From contig CALFXQ010000225.1 of the NCBI GenBank assembly GCA_937958285.1, positions 1 to 20,027 of the forward strand: a stretch of DNA of 20,027 bases, read 5' to 3'. The stretch comes from an uncultured Fusibacter sp. (GTDB lineage: Bacteria; Bacillota; Clostridia; Peptostreptococcales; Acidaminobacteraceae). The notes beneath the pieces were generated by a model. That model was not told the DNA's origin and ran no database searches. It was given only the letters and a program-made list of their open reading frames with translations. How positions within the stretch are numbered: the stretch's first letter is position 1; each line of letters opens with the position of its first letter. The translations under genes were made by a program, and so were the position numbers. Positions 1 through 7,987 of the stretch are shown in pieces.

Positions 1-1
1 T

Positions 2-571
2 TATTTAAATAAACGAACAAAACATAACTATGATAAAGCAGTTTTTTTTGATCGAGATGGTACTATTCATATTGACAAAGTGATGACAAGAGAGAAGCAT
101 GAACTTGAGTTTTTTGAGGATACCATAAGTACAATAAAAGAATATCAAGAAAGAAAGTATAGAATTGTAATTATTACGAATCAAAGTGGTATAGGAAAAG
201 GTGTTTACACTAAGAGGAAAATGCATAAGTTTAACAAATACTTAAGAACGCAATTGGAAAATAGAGGGTGCGTTATTGATGCTATTTATTATTGTCCTCA
301 TACAAGTGATGATAGTTGTAAATGCCATAAACCTAATACGGGTATGATTGAACGTGCAGTAAAGGAGTTAAATATCGATGTAAAGAAATCGATATTAATA
401 GGTGATAGAATGACAGATATTAAAGCTGGAGTGTCTGCAGGTATTCAGAAAAACTTTGTTGTAACAACAGGAATTTATTGTGAAGGCAACTTTTACACAG
501 AACCTTATTTAGAAGAACTACATGGAAAATATAAGATTATTTCCTCCTTGTCTGAATCCTTACTATCATAA
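2..571 (+). CDS. HAD-IIIA phosphatase, GmhB/HisB-N type (5' partial)
   Basis: Family knowledge: these enzymes remove a phosphate from heptose bisphosphate or histidinol phosphate; in this setting a sugar-phosphate role in surface-polysaccharide synthesis is most likely. The reading frame is open to the left edge, so the true start lies outside the window. Translating upstream of the first GTG (80) gives the HAD motif I 'FFDRDGT' (44-64), so starting at 80 would remove the catalytic aspartates. Other motifs are the motif II threonine/serine region 'VIITNQSGIGKG', a C-x-H...C-x-C zinc-loop pattern ('YYCPHTSDDSCKCHKP') typical of GmhB-like members, and the motif III/IV 'GDRMTDIKAG'. The C-terminus looks complete and ends at TAA. 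It may be GmhB or a nucleotide-sugar-cluster paralogue; the substrate cannot be settled from sequence. Confidence 0.88.
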   Translation, partial: YLNKRTKHNYDKAVFFDRDGTIHIDKVMTREKHELEFFEDTISTIKEYQERKYRIVIITNQSGIGKGVYTKRKMHKFNKYLRTQLENRGCVIDAIYYCPHTSDDSCKCHKPNTGMIERAVKELNIDVKKSILIGDRMTDIKAGVSAGIQKNFVVTTGIYCEGNFYTEPYLEELHGKYKIISSLSESLLS

Positions 572-757
572 GTTTAAAAAGTATAAACTGTGTGTTTTCA
601 ATTAGCGCCACCCCACATAGTTTATTCCTTTCGAACGTACTTTAGAATATCGGAACCAGCTTGAATAAAGGATATTCCAGTGTGACCATTGCAGTGGAAC
701 GGGCGTGTTTGATATTTCCTAAATTGGAGCTGATTGCCAAACGAGAAATCGGAAATG
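572..757. other. intergenic gap, no gene recognised
   Basis: Between the phosphatase and the first ugd remnant there is no supported gene. An imperfect inverted repeat (AAACTGTGTG near 584, CCACATAGTTT near 612) could fold into a weak hairpin but lacks a T-tract. An open stretch near 672-760 on the + strand was translated and matched nothing I recognise; it may be decayed sequence. Confidence 0.5.
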
Positions 758-1176
758 TGTAATATTGTAACGTTTGCCCTTTACGATAATCTATATCCTT
801 CTCGGATAGTGGTGGGAGAGCAATCTGTACGAGCAAAGTGCTTTGGTGAGATGCTTGCTGACTGGGCCATCAAAAGTGAAATCCCAATGCTTTGTACCAA
901 TACGACAGAAGCTGAGGCCATTAAGTTGTTTGCCATCACTTTTTTAGCCATGCGTGTGGCTTACTTTAATGAGTTAGATTCTTATGCGTAAGTTAGGGGC
1001 TTGGATTCGAAGTATATTGTTGAAGGCGTAGAGCTAGATCCGCAGATTGTTGGGGTTTATCGTTTGACCATGAAGATGGATTCCGACACCTTTAGGCAGT
1101 CGGCGATTCAGGGTGTGAGGAGCTTTACTGGGTTGTTGACAAGGTTTATTGTAGGGATTTGTTTGGGAGAGACTAA
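758..1176 (+). pseudogene. ugd: ugd remnant 1 (UDP-glucose 6-dehydrogenase 3' part)
   Basis: The intact enzyme oxidises UDP-glucose to UDP-glucuronate for capsule-type polysaccharides. Here only pieces remain: 'ALYDNLYPSRIVVGEQS' at about 776-826, then 'TEAEAIKLF' and 'MRVAYFNELDSYA' to 988, a stop at 989-991, then 'RGLDSKYIVEGVELDP' and 'VGVYRLTMKMDSDTFRQS' (to about 1105), which are hallmark stretches of the family. The catalytic-cysteine region (around GYGGxCLPKD) is deleted between 'LDPQI' and 'VGVYRL'. A second deletion follows 'SIQGV', and the C-terminal 'KVYCRDLFGRD' returns in another frame ending at TAA 1174-1176. The deletions, internal stop and frameshift make it non-functional. 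Two further remnants lie at 6554-7213 and 9259-9417. Confidence 0.85.
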
Positions 1177-1318
1177 ACGACACTTTGCGAGGCCATTGAA
1201 ACAATTTTAAGCGAGACCTATAACACATGGGTAATAGCCCTTATATTTTTGAAGATGAGCGTAGCCAGCTAATTTCGTAGCAATATTCGTGAATAAAACA
1301 TACTTTAAGGAGATGCCC

Positions 1319-1636
1319 ATGGCTTATGTAACTACAGATGATTCATATTTTGACGGTGGCTTATTTGAGCTGATTGGATGGTCGATTCTCGGCGGCTTGA
1401 TTACATTCTTTACCTTTGGTATTTGCTATCCCTGGGCACTGTGCATGGTGTATGGATGGCGTGTCAATCACACTGTGATTGATGGACGCAGACTTAGGTT
1501 TACAGGAAGCGCCATGAGCTTGTTTGCCCACTGGATCAAGTGGCTGATCTTACTGTTTATTACTTTCGGCATATATGGCTTCTGGCTAGGCATTGCCCTC
1601 GAGAAATGGAAGGTTAAGAACACGACCTTTGCTTAA
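1319..1636 (+). CDS. DUF898 family small membrane protein
   Basis: A 105-aa protein matching the DUF898 (YjgN-like) pattern by eye: 'YFDGGLFELIGWSILGG', then 'FFTFGICYPWALCMVYGWR', 'HTVIDGRRLRFTG' and 'LFAHWIKWLILLFITFGIYG'. Two hydrophobic segments, about residues 17-46 and 71-92, indicate an integral membrane protein; the molecular role of the family is not established. An in-frame GTG exists at 1289 and ATG at 1313, but ATG 1319 lies six bases after AAGGAG (1307-1312), so it is chosen. It is a stand-alone gene ending in a terminator, with no operon partner. Confidence 0.85.
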   Translation: MAYVTTDDSYFDGGLFELIGWSILGGLITFFTFGICYPWALCMVYGWRVNHTVIDGRRLRFTGSAMSLFAHWIKWLILLFITFGIYGFWLGIALEKWKVKNTTFA

Positions 1637-1644
1637 AAAATCGT

Positions 1645-1669
1645 AAAAGCCGCTTGAGGGCGGCTTTTT
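1645..1669 (+). terminator. rho-independent terminator after DUF898 gene
   Basis: A nine-base perfect stem AAAAGCCGC (1645-1653) / GCGGCTTTT (1660-1668) with the six-base loop TTGAGG and a T run at its 3' side, nine bases after the DUF898 stop codon. Confidence 0.9.
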
Positions 1670-1962
1670 ATGGAAAAGAGATTGTTAAATAAATAACTAA
1701 TCGAGAATGATAGTTGCAGATGCAACTCTGAGAATATGCAAGTATATGGCGACTTTGATGTTGTAAAAGATACTCCTAAAGCCCACAAGGAGTTTGAGTT
1801 GATTTTGGATAGCTGACAGCTCTTTGGTGCTGCGGGTTAGTAAAATAATGAAAAAAGTATGAATTTTTCTTAATTGCTGTTAATCACTGGTATACTTTAT
1901 TAAAGAGATTATACGTAAATAAATCTCCTTACGTTGATTTTCAGGCTTTACCAGAGGTCGAT
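1670..1962. other. gap with a 26-codon orphan ORF
   Basis: No gene is confidently present. A short open frame 1736-1816 (ATG to TGA, 'MQVYGDFDVVKDTPKAHKEF...') has protein-like composition but no ribosome-binding site and is probably a fragment of a lost gene. A TATACT hexamer at about 1891 may be the -10 element for the regulator downstream; I could not pair it with a good -35 element. Confidence 0.35.
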
Positions 1963-2715
1963 TTGGAAGACGGCAAACAAAACAAGGTAGAACGTGTATT
2001 ACATATTTATTCTAAGTTGATGCGTGGTGAGATAGTAATTAGACGCGAATTATCAAATCACTTTAATGTCAATGACCGCACAATTCAGAGAGATAGAGAT
2101 GACATCAGAAATTATGCGTGTACACAGCTGAATGAAATGGTAAGTTACTAAACCTAGTTTAATCGCGTAAGTACAAGGGTTATCTGATGGAACGCCTCAA
2201 CGAAAAACCGATAGAGCTTGGCCAACTATTTGCAGTCTGGAAAATTATGCATGAGAGCAGGGCATTTATTAAGCCAGATATGAAGCGAGTATTAGAAAGT
2301 ATAATTTGTGCAATGCTTACGAAGCTGATAGGAAGATGCTCTGGGAAGCAATCAGCAATGAGCTAAAGCTGGGCTTTGATTTAATCAACGATACATCGCC
2401 CACAATCTACAGAATCGATAGAATTCAGTCTATATTAACACTTTGAAACAGAAGTTCGCTAAACCCTACCATGACCGTTTTGAAGAGGGGGAGTTTAAAT
2501 AGCGTATACAGTTTATGTACGGTGGTATAACTCAAAAGGTCAAGTTCAAGTATTTTGGAAAGAATGTTGAAGCGATCCTAGATCGCTTGCGAACTGCGCG
2601 TGTGATTTCACAGGACTCAAACCATTACTTGATTTCTGCCGAGGTTTTCGGAAAAGGTATCGAGATGTGGTTTCCAAGCCAGGGTGATAATGTTGAGGTG
2701 ATGAAGATTTTTTAG
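1963..2715 (+). pseudogene. WYL-domain transcriptional regulator, broken
   Basis: The first 62 codons (TTG start at 1963, AGAGGT at 1953-1958) encode a DeoR/YafY-type winged helix: 'KVERVLHIYSKLMRGE' then 'LSNHFNVNDRTIQRDRDDIR'. A stop follows at 2149-2151. The rest of a WYL regulator survives in shifting frames: 'KGYLMERLNEKPIELGQLF' and 'IMHESRAFIKPDMKRVLES' from about 2173, 'NELKLGFDLINDTSPTIYRI' in another frame to about 2430, 'FAKPYHDRFEEGEFK' followed by a TAG, then 'RIQFMYGG' and 'ISAEVFGKGIEMWF' to the end at 2715. At least two frameshifts, two internal stops and a deletion of the central WYL region make it non-functional. WYL proteins sense ligands and regulate adjacent genes, often defence loci, so it may once have controlled the operon at 2773. 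A truncated HTH peptide could still be made. Confidence 0.85.
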
Positions 2716-2772
2716 TTATAAAGCATGTTTATCTCATAATTGCCGAAGAATAGGACAGACAAGGAGAGCCTT

Positions 2773-2982
2773 ATGAGAAATAAAGATCAAAATGAATTAC
2801 TGAATATTCGAGGAATCAATTTGCCGATAGGTGCTGCAAATGTACGTGGAGACATAGAAGATTTTGTTATTACCATTTATTGCAAGGAAGGTGCTACCTA
2901 TCGCTTTTCAGTCAAGGGTGGGAATATTTGCACCTGCAATAATAGCGATGTAGATTCTGTGTTTGACTACGAGGTGCGCTAA
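2773..2982 (+). CDS. small hypothetical protein, first gene of a three-gene operon
   Basis: A 69-aa protein I do not recognise. ATG 2773 has AAGGAG (2761-2766) six bases upstream; the frame is open from 2740 but no earlier start has an RBS. It has no signal peptide or membrane segment. The sequence ('NLPIGAANVRGDIEDFVIT', 'CKEGATYRFSVKGG', then a C-x-C) suggests a compact beta-rich domain. It stops two bases before the next ATG, so it is surely co-translated with the membrane-hairpin protein and the HNH protein. A small regulator, immunity or chaperone protein for them is possible, but this is inference from position only. Confidence 0.75.
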   Translation: MRNKDQNELLNIRGINLPIGAANVRGDIEDFVITIYCKEGATYRFSVKGGNICTCNNSDVDSVFDYEVR

Positions 2983-2984
2983 AT

Positions 2985-4010
2985 ATGAACAAGTATGAAC
3001 AACAACAAGAAGAACTAAAAATTCATTGGGAAGTAGAAGAGAAAAAATTCACTGCAGAAGCAAATAGGATTAGTGGGCTGTCTACTCAATACTGTAATAA
3101 GTTTAACTCTTTTGTCACAATAATAAATGTTGAACGGCATTTAATGAGAAAAGAGATAAATACCTTGTATAAGTTTCTAAAAGTTTTAGGAGATATTCAG
3201 GATAAGGCCACACTTTTTGATTTTGCAGCTGAGGATTGGTTGTTTTCTGAATATCATTCTAATGGCGGTAATGGCCCAAAAACAAACAGTAACCCACTTG
3301 ATTTTACGAGTAGAGCTTTTGTTGAATCGGTAGCCATCGGTGCAGCGATATCGGGTTCAAGCGTTGCGAGTGCTACAATGGCAGCAACAGCTACTAGTGG
3401 TATAATTGGCGCTACAGCTGCAGTAGGATTAGTAATGCCCGTTATTGTACCTGTTGCTATTCCAGCATATGTGCTATTCAAAGGAATGCAAGATAAAGCC
3501 AACGATAAACAAAGGCTAGAAGACATGACTAAACGCTTTGAAGCACAAAAAATTCAGTGGAAAAAAGAGTTATCTCAAATGCATGATGAGGGTATCTTTT
3601 TTGCAAACGCTGTTATGATCGCAGATATGTATAGAATATTAATTGCACAAGTTCGTGATACCATCACAGAAAGAATTATACCTGAGTTTAATTGTATATT
3701 ATCCTTTCTTTATGCTGACGCAATCAAGAACAGTATCATTAATAACGATAGTCCGGATGAACCTGAAATTGCAAGCATTAATGAGTACCGTGGAACGCCT
3801 TATGAGAGCCATTATATATTTGTAAAGAATACATTTGACTATTATTTACTTATAAACAACTTCTTCAAAGAGCCAGTGCTGTCTAATTTGTTAAGTAAAA
3901 GAAAACTCACAAAGATAGAGTATGATCAGTTCCAGAACAAGCTTAAACTCATTGGGAATCAACAGGTTAAGTTGCTTAAAGATACTACGTTTGGAGGTGA
4001 AGTCAAATGA
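2985..4010 (+). CDS. coiled-coil protein with glycine/alanine-rich membrane hairpin
   Basis: A 341-aa protein, family not recognised. Residues 1-30 are charged and helical (probably coiled coil), and 31-90 look helical. Residues 111-166 form a long Gly/Ala/Ser/Val stretch with small-residue spacing ('AIGAAISGSS', 'IIGATAAVGLVMPVIVP'), the look of a glycine-zipper or colicin/ApoL-like hydrophobic hairpin. It is flanked by charged helices (170-200, again coiled-coil-like), and the C-terminal third is helical. There is no signal peptide. GAGGTG at 2971-2976 is the likely RBS. Its stop overlaps the start of the next gene (ATGA at 4007-4010), so the two products are translationally coupled and probably form a complex. 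Membrane insertion or permeabilisation is inferred from composition only. Confidence 0.8.
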   Translation: MNKYEQQQEELKIHWEVEEKKFTAEANRISGLSTQYCNKFNSFVTIINVERHLMRKEINTLYKFLKVLGDIQDKATLFDFAAEDWLFSEYHSNGGNGPKTNSNPLDFTSRAFVESVAIGAAISGSSVASATMAATATSGIIGATAAVGLVMPVIVPVAIPAYVLFKGMQDKANDKQRLEDMTKRFEAQKIQWKKELSQMHDEGIFFANAVMIADMYRILIAQVRDTITERIIPEFNCILSFLYADAIKNSIINNDSPDEPEIASINEYRGTPYESHYIFVKNTFDYYLLINNFFKEPVLSNLLSKRKLTKIEYDQFQNKLKLIGNQQVKLLKDTTFGGEVK

Positions 4011-6328
4011 GTGCACAGGCTTCAGCTGTTGATTTGGGAGAAGTGATTAGGATACATCAAGCTATGTTGCAGTACAGAGATTTTGCCTACATAAATCTTA
4101 TTCAGCAAATCAATACTAAAACATCTTCAATAATAAAAGATGACCTCGGTTCCCAGTTCATCCATAACTGTGGTCGAGATTTGGCTGGTGAAGTTGTTAG
4201 AAACTTTTTTAATACTTCCGACTATAATATTACGGTTGACCAACTTTCTAGACGGATTCTTAGTTTTAATTATGAGGATGAGTATGACCCCATTAGTGAA
4301 CTAGGAAGCAAAGAAACAATCCAAAAAAGCGTCTTTGAGCATCGGGAAATTACATCGACAACACTGGTCGAGATTGCATGTGATTTAGATAAAAACCAAT
4401 CCATGCTTTTCACAGAGAATCGTAAATCAGATAGACTTGACATGAAAGGCAAGAAAGCTTATCGCGAGAGTCAACGCGATGAAAATGGAGACTTGTTCGA
4501 TGAACTTACTGGCAAGAAAGGAACGCAGACTACTGTACATCAAAATGGAAAAGACATTCAAAAAAGTGATCTTCACGCTGACCATCGCCAATCACGAGAG
4601 TCAGCGCGATACAACTCAAAATACATAACACAAGATGGCGTACAAGCTTTGAAAGAGTTTTGGAATTCATCAGAGAATATGCAACTTATTCATGCTTCAG
4701 CAAATACCTCTAAAGGTGATGTTCGTGTCTGTGAGGTAAATGGTAAAATCAAATACGTCAATACCAAAGAAGCAGAATATGACCCTAAAACAGATATTAC
4801 ACATAGAGCAACTGCTGTTCAATTGACAGAAGCCACAATACAGCAATGGGAAAAGGGCGCCGCAGATAGTGCTAAGATTCAGAAATTATTGTCTGAGGGA
4901 TATTTGCAAAAAGATGAGAATGGCAATATTACAGTTCCCAGATCGATTAAAAAAGCACTAGAGCATAATATTCGCGAGTCTCAAAACGCTGAAAGCAAAG
5001 TTGTTTTGCAAAATACAAAGTATGATCAAGTCGCTAAAGATGCAGCTAAACATACGAAAGATGGTATCGGAAAGATCATTGCCGGACAAATAATATATTA
5101 TGCGGCGCCACCACTTGTATTTGAGATTCGCACCATACTTCAAAACCGCAACATAAGTCTTGATGGTGCTCTTGCTCAACTTACAGAAGCAGCAGATCGC
5201 ATAGGAAGTTATGTTTTGTCAAAGCTAAAAGATATCTTTACCAATGTCTTATTTGCAAGTCTAAAGAAGTTTATTAAAGCATTTATGGATATTTTGATTA
5301 ACTCGGTCAAGGCGACGATAAAAAAGCTACTTAGGATTGCTAAGAATTTACTACTCTCAACAGTTGATGCAGTAAGAATTATTGCAGACAAAAACGCAAC
5401 TTCTGCCGAAAAAGCTGACTCAGTCTTTAATTTATTCGGCGTTACAATTACATCCTGTGTCATTGAAATACTGTTTGAACTCGCTGCTGAGGCACTACAT
5501 ATCCCTGAGCCATTTGATGATATTATATTTGGCCCATTGCAAATATTAACCACTGTTATATGCACGAACTTAACAATGCTCATTCTACAAAAGGCCGATT
5601 TGTTTGATGTTCGCTTCGGTTTCAAAATTAACGCGGTTAAAAATGTATTTGCACAAGAATATTCAGCATACGAACAAGAAATGATGCTTGTAGAAGAGTA
5701 TGCTTCGGAACAAATTCAATCAATCATTGAAACCGCTCAACAAGATACAATCAGTATTTATAATAGCATGAATGAACTTAATCCTAAGGAAAACTTTGCT
5801 CAGCAGCATTTGTCCAAGATGAGCCGAATGTTTAATGTGCATATCGATTTCGATGAAAAATGGGAAAATTTCGTATTGAAGGATATGATTAATGCTTTAG
5901 GGTTAACAGTATCTGTTAACAGAAATTATGGCTTTAGAACAAATTATAGAGGTTCTACTACAGAGAGTTTAGCTGCTATTTATACTTATCAGCACTTCAC
6001 AAAATGGGATAAAAAGTTAGCCGGTGATATACCGATTACTGTTTTCGAGTTCAATGATGAGATTGAATCCCAAATTGCTTCTATCTGTAGTATTCACCCA
6101 CTAATTTTTGGAACGATTAAAGAATACTTAGACCGAATTTCCTTACAGGCGTTAGAGGCTCTCAGTGTAATGATTTCTGTTTTAATGGAGCGCGGCAATG
6201 GTGTAACAAAAGATAAAGAGCTTGCAAAAGCAAGATACGACCAATACTTCAAAGATAGGGGAGTTTCGAATACACCTTCTATTGATAGCGGAGTAAAAAC
6301 TAGAACTTCTTGGATTCCCGCCCACTAG
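4007..6328 (+). CDS. large protein with HNH-like nuclease motif and membrane helices
   Basis: A 773-aa protein of unrecognised overall family. An HNH-like signature lies around residues 160-240: a 'DELTGKKGTQTTVHQNGK' lead-in, 'HADH' at 190-193 (4574-4585), 'SENMQLIHASANTSKGD' with the middle Asn at 224 and N-x-S-K-G at 233-237. This is the order seen in zinc-free HNH endonucleases (x-DH, N-L, N-x-x-K). The downstream half is helical: hydrophobic segments at about 353-372, 472-495 and 507-528, with an amphipathic Lys-rich stretch 405-450 between them. The C-terminal 245 residues look soluble. The four-base overlap with the upstream gene implies coupling. There is no ATPase partner, unlike Septu or Gabija. 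A membrane-tethered nuclease acting in phage defence or as a toxin is plausible. Catalytic status is untested. Confidence 0.75.
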   Translation: MSAQASAVDLGEVIRIHQAMLQYRDFAYINLIQQINTKTSSIIKDDLGSQFIHNCGRDLAGEVVRNFFNTSDYNITVDQLSRRILSFNYEDEYDPISELGSKETIQKSVFEHREITSTTLVEIACDLDKNQSMLFTENRKSDRLDMKGKKAYRESQRDENGDLFDELTGKKGTQTTVHQNGKDIQKSDLHADHRQSRESARYNSKYITQDGVQALKEFWNSSENMQLIHASANTSKGDVRVCEVNGKIKYVNTKEAEYDPKTDITHRATAVQLTEATIQQWEKGAADSAKIQKLLSEGYLQKDENGNITVPRSIKKALEHNIRESQNAESKVVLQNTKYDQVAKDAAKHTKDGIGKIIAGQIIYYAAPPLVFEIRTILQNRNISLDGALAQLTEAADRIGSYVLSKLKDIFTNVLFASLKKFIKAFMDILINSVKATIKKLLRIAKNLLLSTVDAVRIIADKNATSAEKADSVFNLFGVTITSCVIEILFELAAEALHIPEPFDDIIFGPLQILTTVICTNLTMLILQKADLFDVRFGFKINAVKNVFAQEYSAYEQEMMLVEEYASEQIQSIIETAQQDTISIYNSMNELNPKENFAQQHLSKMSRMFNVHIDFDEKWENFVLKDMINALGLTVSVNRNYGFRTNYRGSTTESLAAIYTYQHFTKWDKKLAGDIPITVFEFNDEIESQIASICSIHPLIFGTIKEYLDRISLQALEALSVMISVLMERGNGVTKDKELAKARYDQYFKDRGVSNTPSIDSGVKTRTSWIPAH

Positions 6329-6553
6329 TGACACTTAAATTACCTTCAACTAATTAGAAACATCGGTGCCAGGTACCCGTAGAGATATTTGTAATGTAGG
6401 TGCTAGAATGCATTGGGTGTGGGTCGAATTACCTATATTAAGAGCGGCTCATGAATGGAGATTGGGATATAGGCGTTTGATAAGAACAGTTAGTTATACT
6501 TTGTTGATTATGTGAGATTCAAATAGTGATTACAGATTATTTATTGCCTTTAA
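6329..6553. other. gap between HNH gene and ugd remnant 2
   Basis: No terminator is evident after the HNH gene. It contains a degenerate GGTGCC-A-GGTACC hairpin (6365-6377) and a 35-codon open frame 6408-6515 ('MHWVWVELPILRAAHEW...') with a weak upstream GTAGGTG. I do not recognise the peptide and would not call it a gene. Confidence 0.4.
6365..6377. repeat. REP-like short hairpin, degenerate copy
   Basis: GGTGCC-A-GGTACC forms a six-pair stem with one G-T wobble, closely related to GGGTGCC-T-GGCACCC at 9232-9246 and to GGTATC-A-GGTGCC at 10632-10644. Here it lies about 180 bases upstream of ugd remnant 2. Confidence 0.4.
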
Positions 6554-7213
6554 ATTTCTAATTATGTAATTGTTTCAACTTCGTCAAATTACGATCAAGA
6601 GAAAACCACTTTAGCTCTGGCAGACTTGAGGCGTTGTGTTGTTAATTTGGTCGACGGTGCCTGTTTGTTACTCAGAATCAGTTACGGCTTTGTTTGAAAC
6701 CAATAATAATCTCTTTTCTAAAGAGTTTTAAAGGGAGGACCATGACCTTTACACTAACCTCTATCCTTATCGGTTAGTGTTGGAGGAGCAATCTGACCGA
6801 GCGAAGTGCTATTGTGACATGCTGGCTGATGGGACCTTCAAAAATGATATCCCATGTGTTATTCCATTTCGATTGAAGTAGACATTGTTGAGTTGTTTTC
6901 CAAAGGATACCAAACAGCTTCGGCCAAATATTCAGATGTTCCACAGAATATGGTGTAGGCGATTGTCAAAGCGAATTTGACGATTAAGGAGTATGTGGCG
7001 GAGAAGATTATTAAGCGTAGTCCGTGGGTTGTTTAGATTGGGCATGCAATTTTTAAGCCTGCGATGCGCGAGGATGATTTTTATCATTCTAGTATGATTA
7101 AGGATTTCGAGGCGCTTAAGAGGATGTCAGATGTGATTGCGGCAAACCGCATGTGTGATGACCTATAAAGGGCTTTTGAGAAGGTTTATTGTAAGGATTT
7201 GTTTGGGAGATAA
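6554..7213 (+). pseudogene. ugd: ugd remnant 2 (UDP-glucose 6-dehydrogenase)
   Basis: This is the longest of the three remnants. Reading across frames, it preserves in order 'NYVIVSTSSNYDQEK' (6560-6604; compare the family's ATPTNYD), 'STVPVCYSESVTALFE' (about 6652-6700), 'DLYTNLYPYRLVLEEQSDRA' (about 6745-6803) and 'MLADG'. These are followed by 'YSDVPQNMV', 'AIVKANLTIKEYVAEKIIKR' (about 6932-7020), 'FYHSSMIKDFEALKRMSDVI' (about 7079-7138) and 'KVYCKDLFGR' ending at TAA 7211-7213. It carries internal stops and frameshifts and lacks the catalytic-cysteine region. Its 3' end (AAGGTTTATTGTAAGGATTT...) closely matches that of remnant 1, and both stop at the natural ugd terminus. Confidence 0.85.
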
Positions 7214-7257
7214 TAGGTTTTTTCGTAGTATTTCATATTTTATAGGGGGAACTCGTA

Positions 7258-7536
7258 ATGGAGAAATTGATTGATATCTTAGCTTTTTTAACAAAAAATC
7301 CTGAATTAACAGATTCGCTAATTAAAAAGGTAAAAAGAACATTTGGAGCTGTTCACAAAGCAACACCTGCTGTAATGAATGGTAATACAGGTTTTTTAAT
7401 ATGGGATTATATTGTGTTCAATGAGATTACCTTTTTAAATGATCAAACTGGGACCATTACTTCTCTTTTTACTTCGTTTTCAGATGAAGAGACAGATAAT
7501 CGTTTTGATGAATTTAAGAGCAAGTATGGTTCTTAA
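7258..7536 (+). CDS. small hypothetical protein
   Basis: A 92-aa soluble protein, family not recognised. ATG 7258 has AGGGGGA (7244-7250) seven bases upstream. The sequence is amphipathic-helical at the start ('LIDILAFLTKNPELTDSLIKK'), then shows 'GFLIWDYIVFNEITFLNDQTGT', which looks like beta strands, and an acidic C-terminus. There is no signal peptide or membrane segment. It sits alone, 45 bases after the stop of ugd remnant 2, and could be part of whatever cassette followed that copy. No function is proposed. Confidence 0.7.
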   Translation: MEKLIDILAFLTKNPELTDSLIKKVKRTFGAVHKATPAVMNGNTGFLIWDYIVFNEITFLNDQTGTITSLFTSFSDEETDNRFDEFKSKYGS

Positions 7537-7905
7537 TCAATTGAGAAAAATTTATTACTTCGCATATGGAAATAGTTGCTAGACTTTAAATCTGATGTGT
7601 GCAACATATCTGTCTTTAAGCCTTGGCTAAGATATTGTTTGACAGTGCATGTCGTTTGGCCCTGCGAACTAATACAATAGAGTGCTCTTAACTTTCCGCC
7701 ATTGGTAATTTGATAATCGTCTGCTTCGGAGACGCACAAATATATTGTGAATTGTAGGTCGGATCGTTTTATTGAGTATGTAATCTAAGACATGGACATG
7801 ATAATCACTATGTAATTGATAATTGCAATATTATTACTGATTTAGTTTTGGGCAGTGTTTTTGACTTATGGATGCAGAGTTCAAATACATTGTTTTGATT
7901 TCTAT
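7537..7905. other. 369-bp gap, no gene supported
   Basis: Both strands were read. A 68-codon frame on the - strand (7533-7739) has no ribosome-binding site and no recognisable family, and the + strand is full of stops. No promoter could be paired confidently. The gap ends in the hairpin terminator at 7906. Confidence 0.5.
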
Positions 7906-7932
7906 AAAAGTCGCTTAATCAGCGACTTTTAT
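7906..7932 (+). terminator. rho-independent terminator upstream of DUF4230 genes
   Basis: A ten-base perfect stem AAAAGTCGCT (7906-7915) / AGCGACTTTT (7921-7930) with the five-base loop TAATC. It would end transcripts from 7258 or from the preceding gap and insulate the DUF4230 genes. What it terminates is not obvious, because the nearest stop codon is 370 bases upstream. Confidence 0.8.
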
Positions 7933-7987
7933 TGGTATAGTGGTGCTGACTGTCAGATGTTTCTACATAGGGTTATTGGGAGGTTGT

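Noticed and set aside
80..571. Phosphatase starting at GTG 80 as a complete gene
   Set aside because: The frame is open to the left edge and the HAD motif I (DRDGT) lies upstream of 80; the gene is 5' partial.
642..836. - strand ORF opposite ugd remnant 1
   Set aside because: No RBS or recognisable domain; it is the shadow of the + strand remnant.
734..1210. Two separate small genes at 734-991 and 1001-1210
   Set aside because: Both are pieces of one broken ugd; the second runs out of frame after 'SIQGV' and has no RBS.
5209..5625. 138-codon - strand ORF inside the HNH gene
   Set aside because: Antisense to a coding frame with clear domain structure; low-complexity Ser/Ile composition and no RBS.
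7533..7739. 68-codon - strand ORF in the gap after 7536
   Set aside because: No RBS, promoter or recognisable family; composition not convincing.
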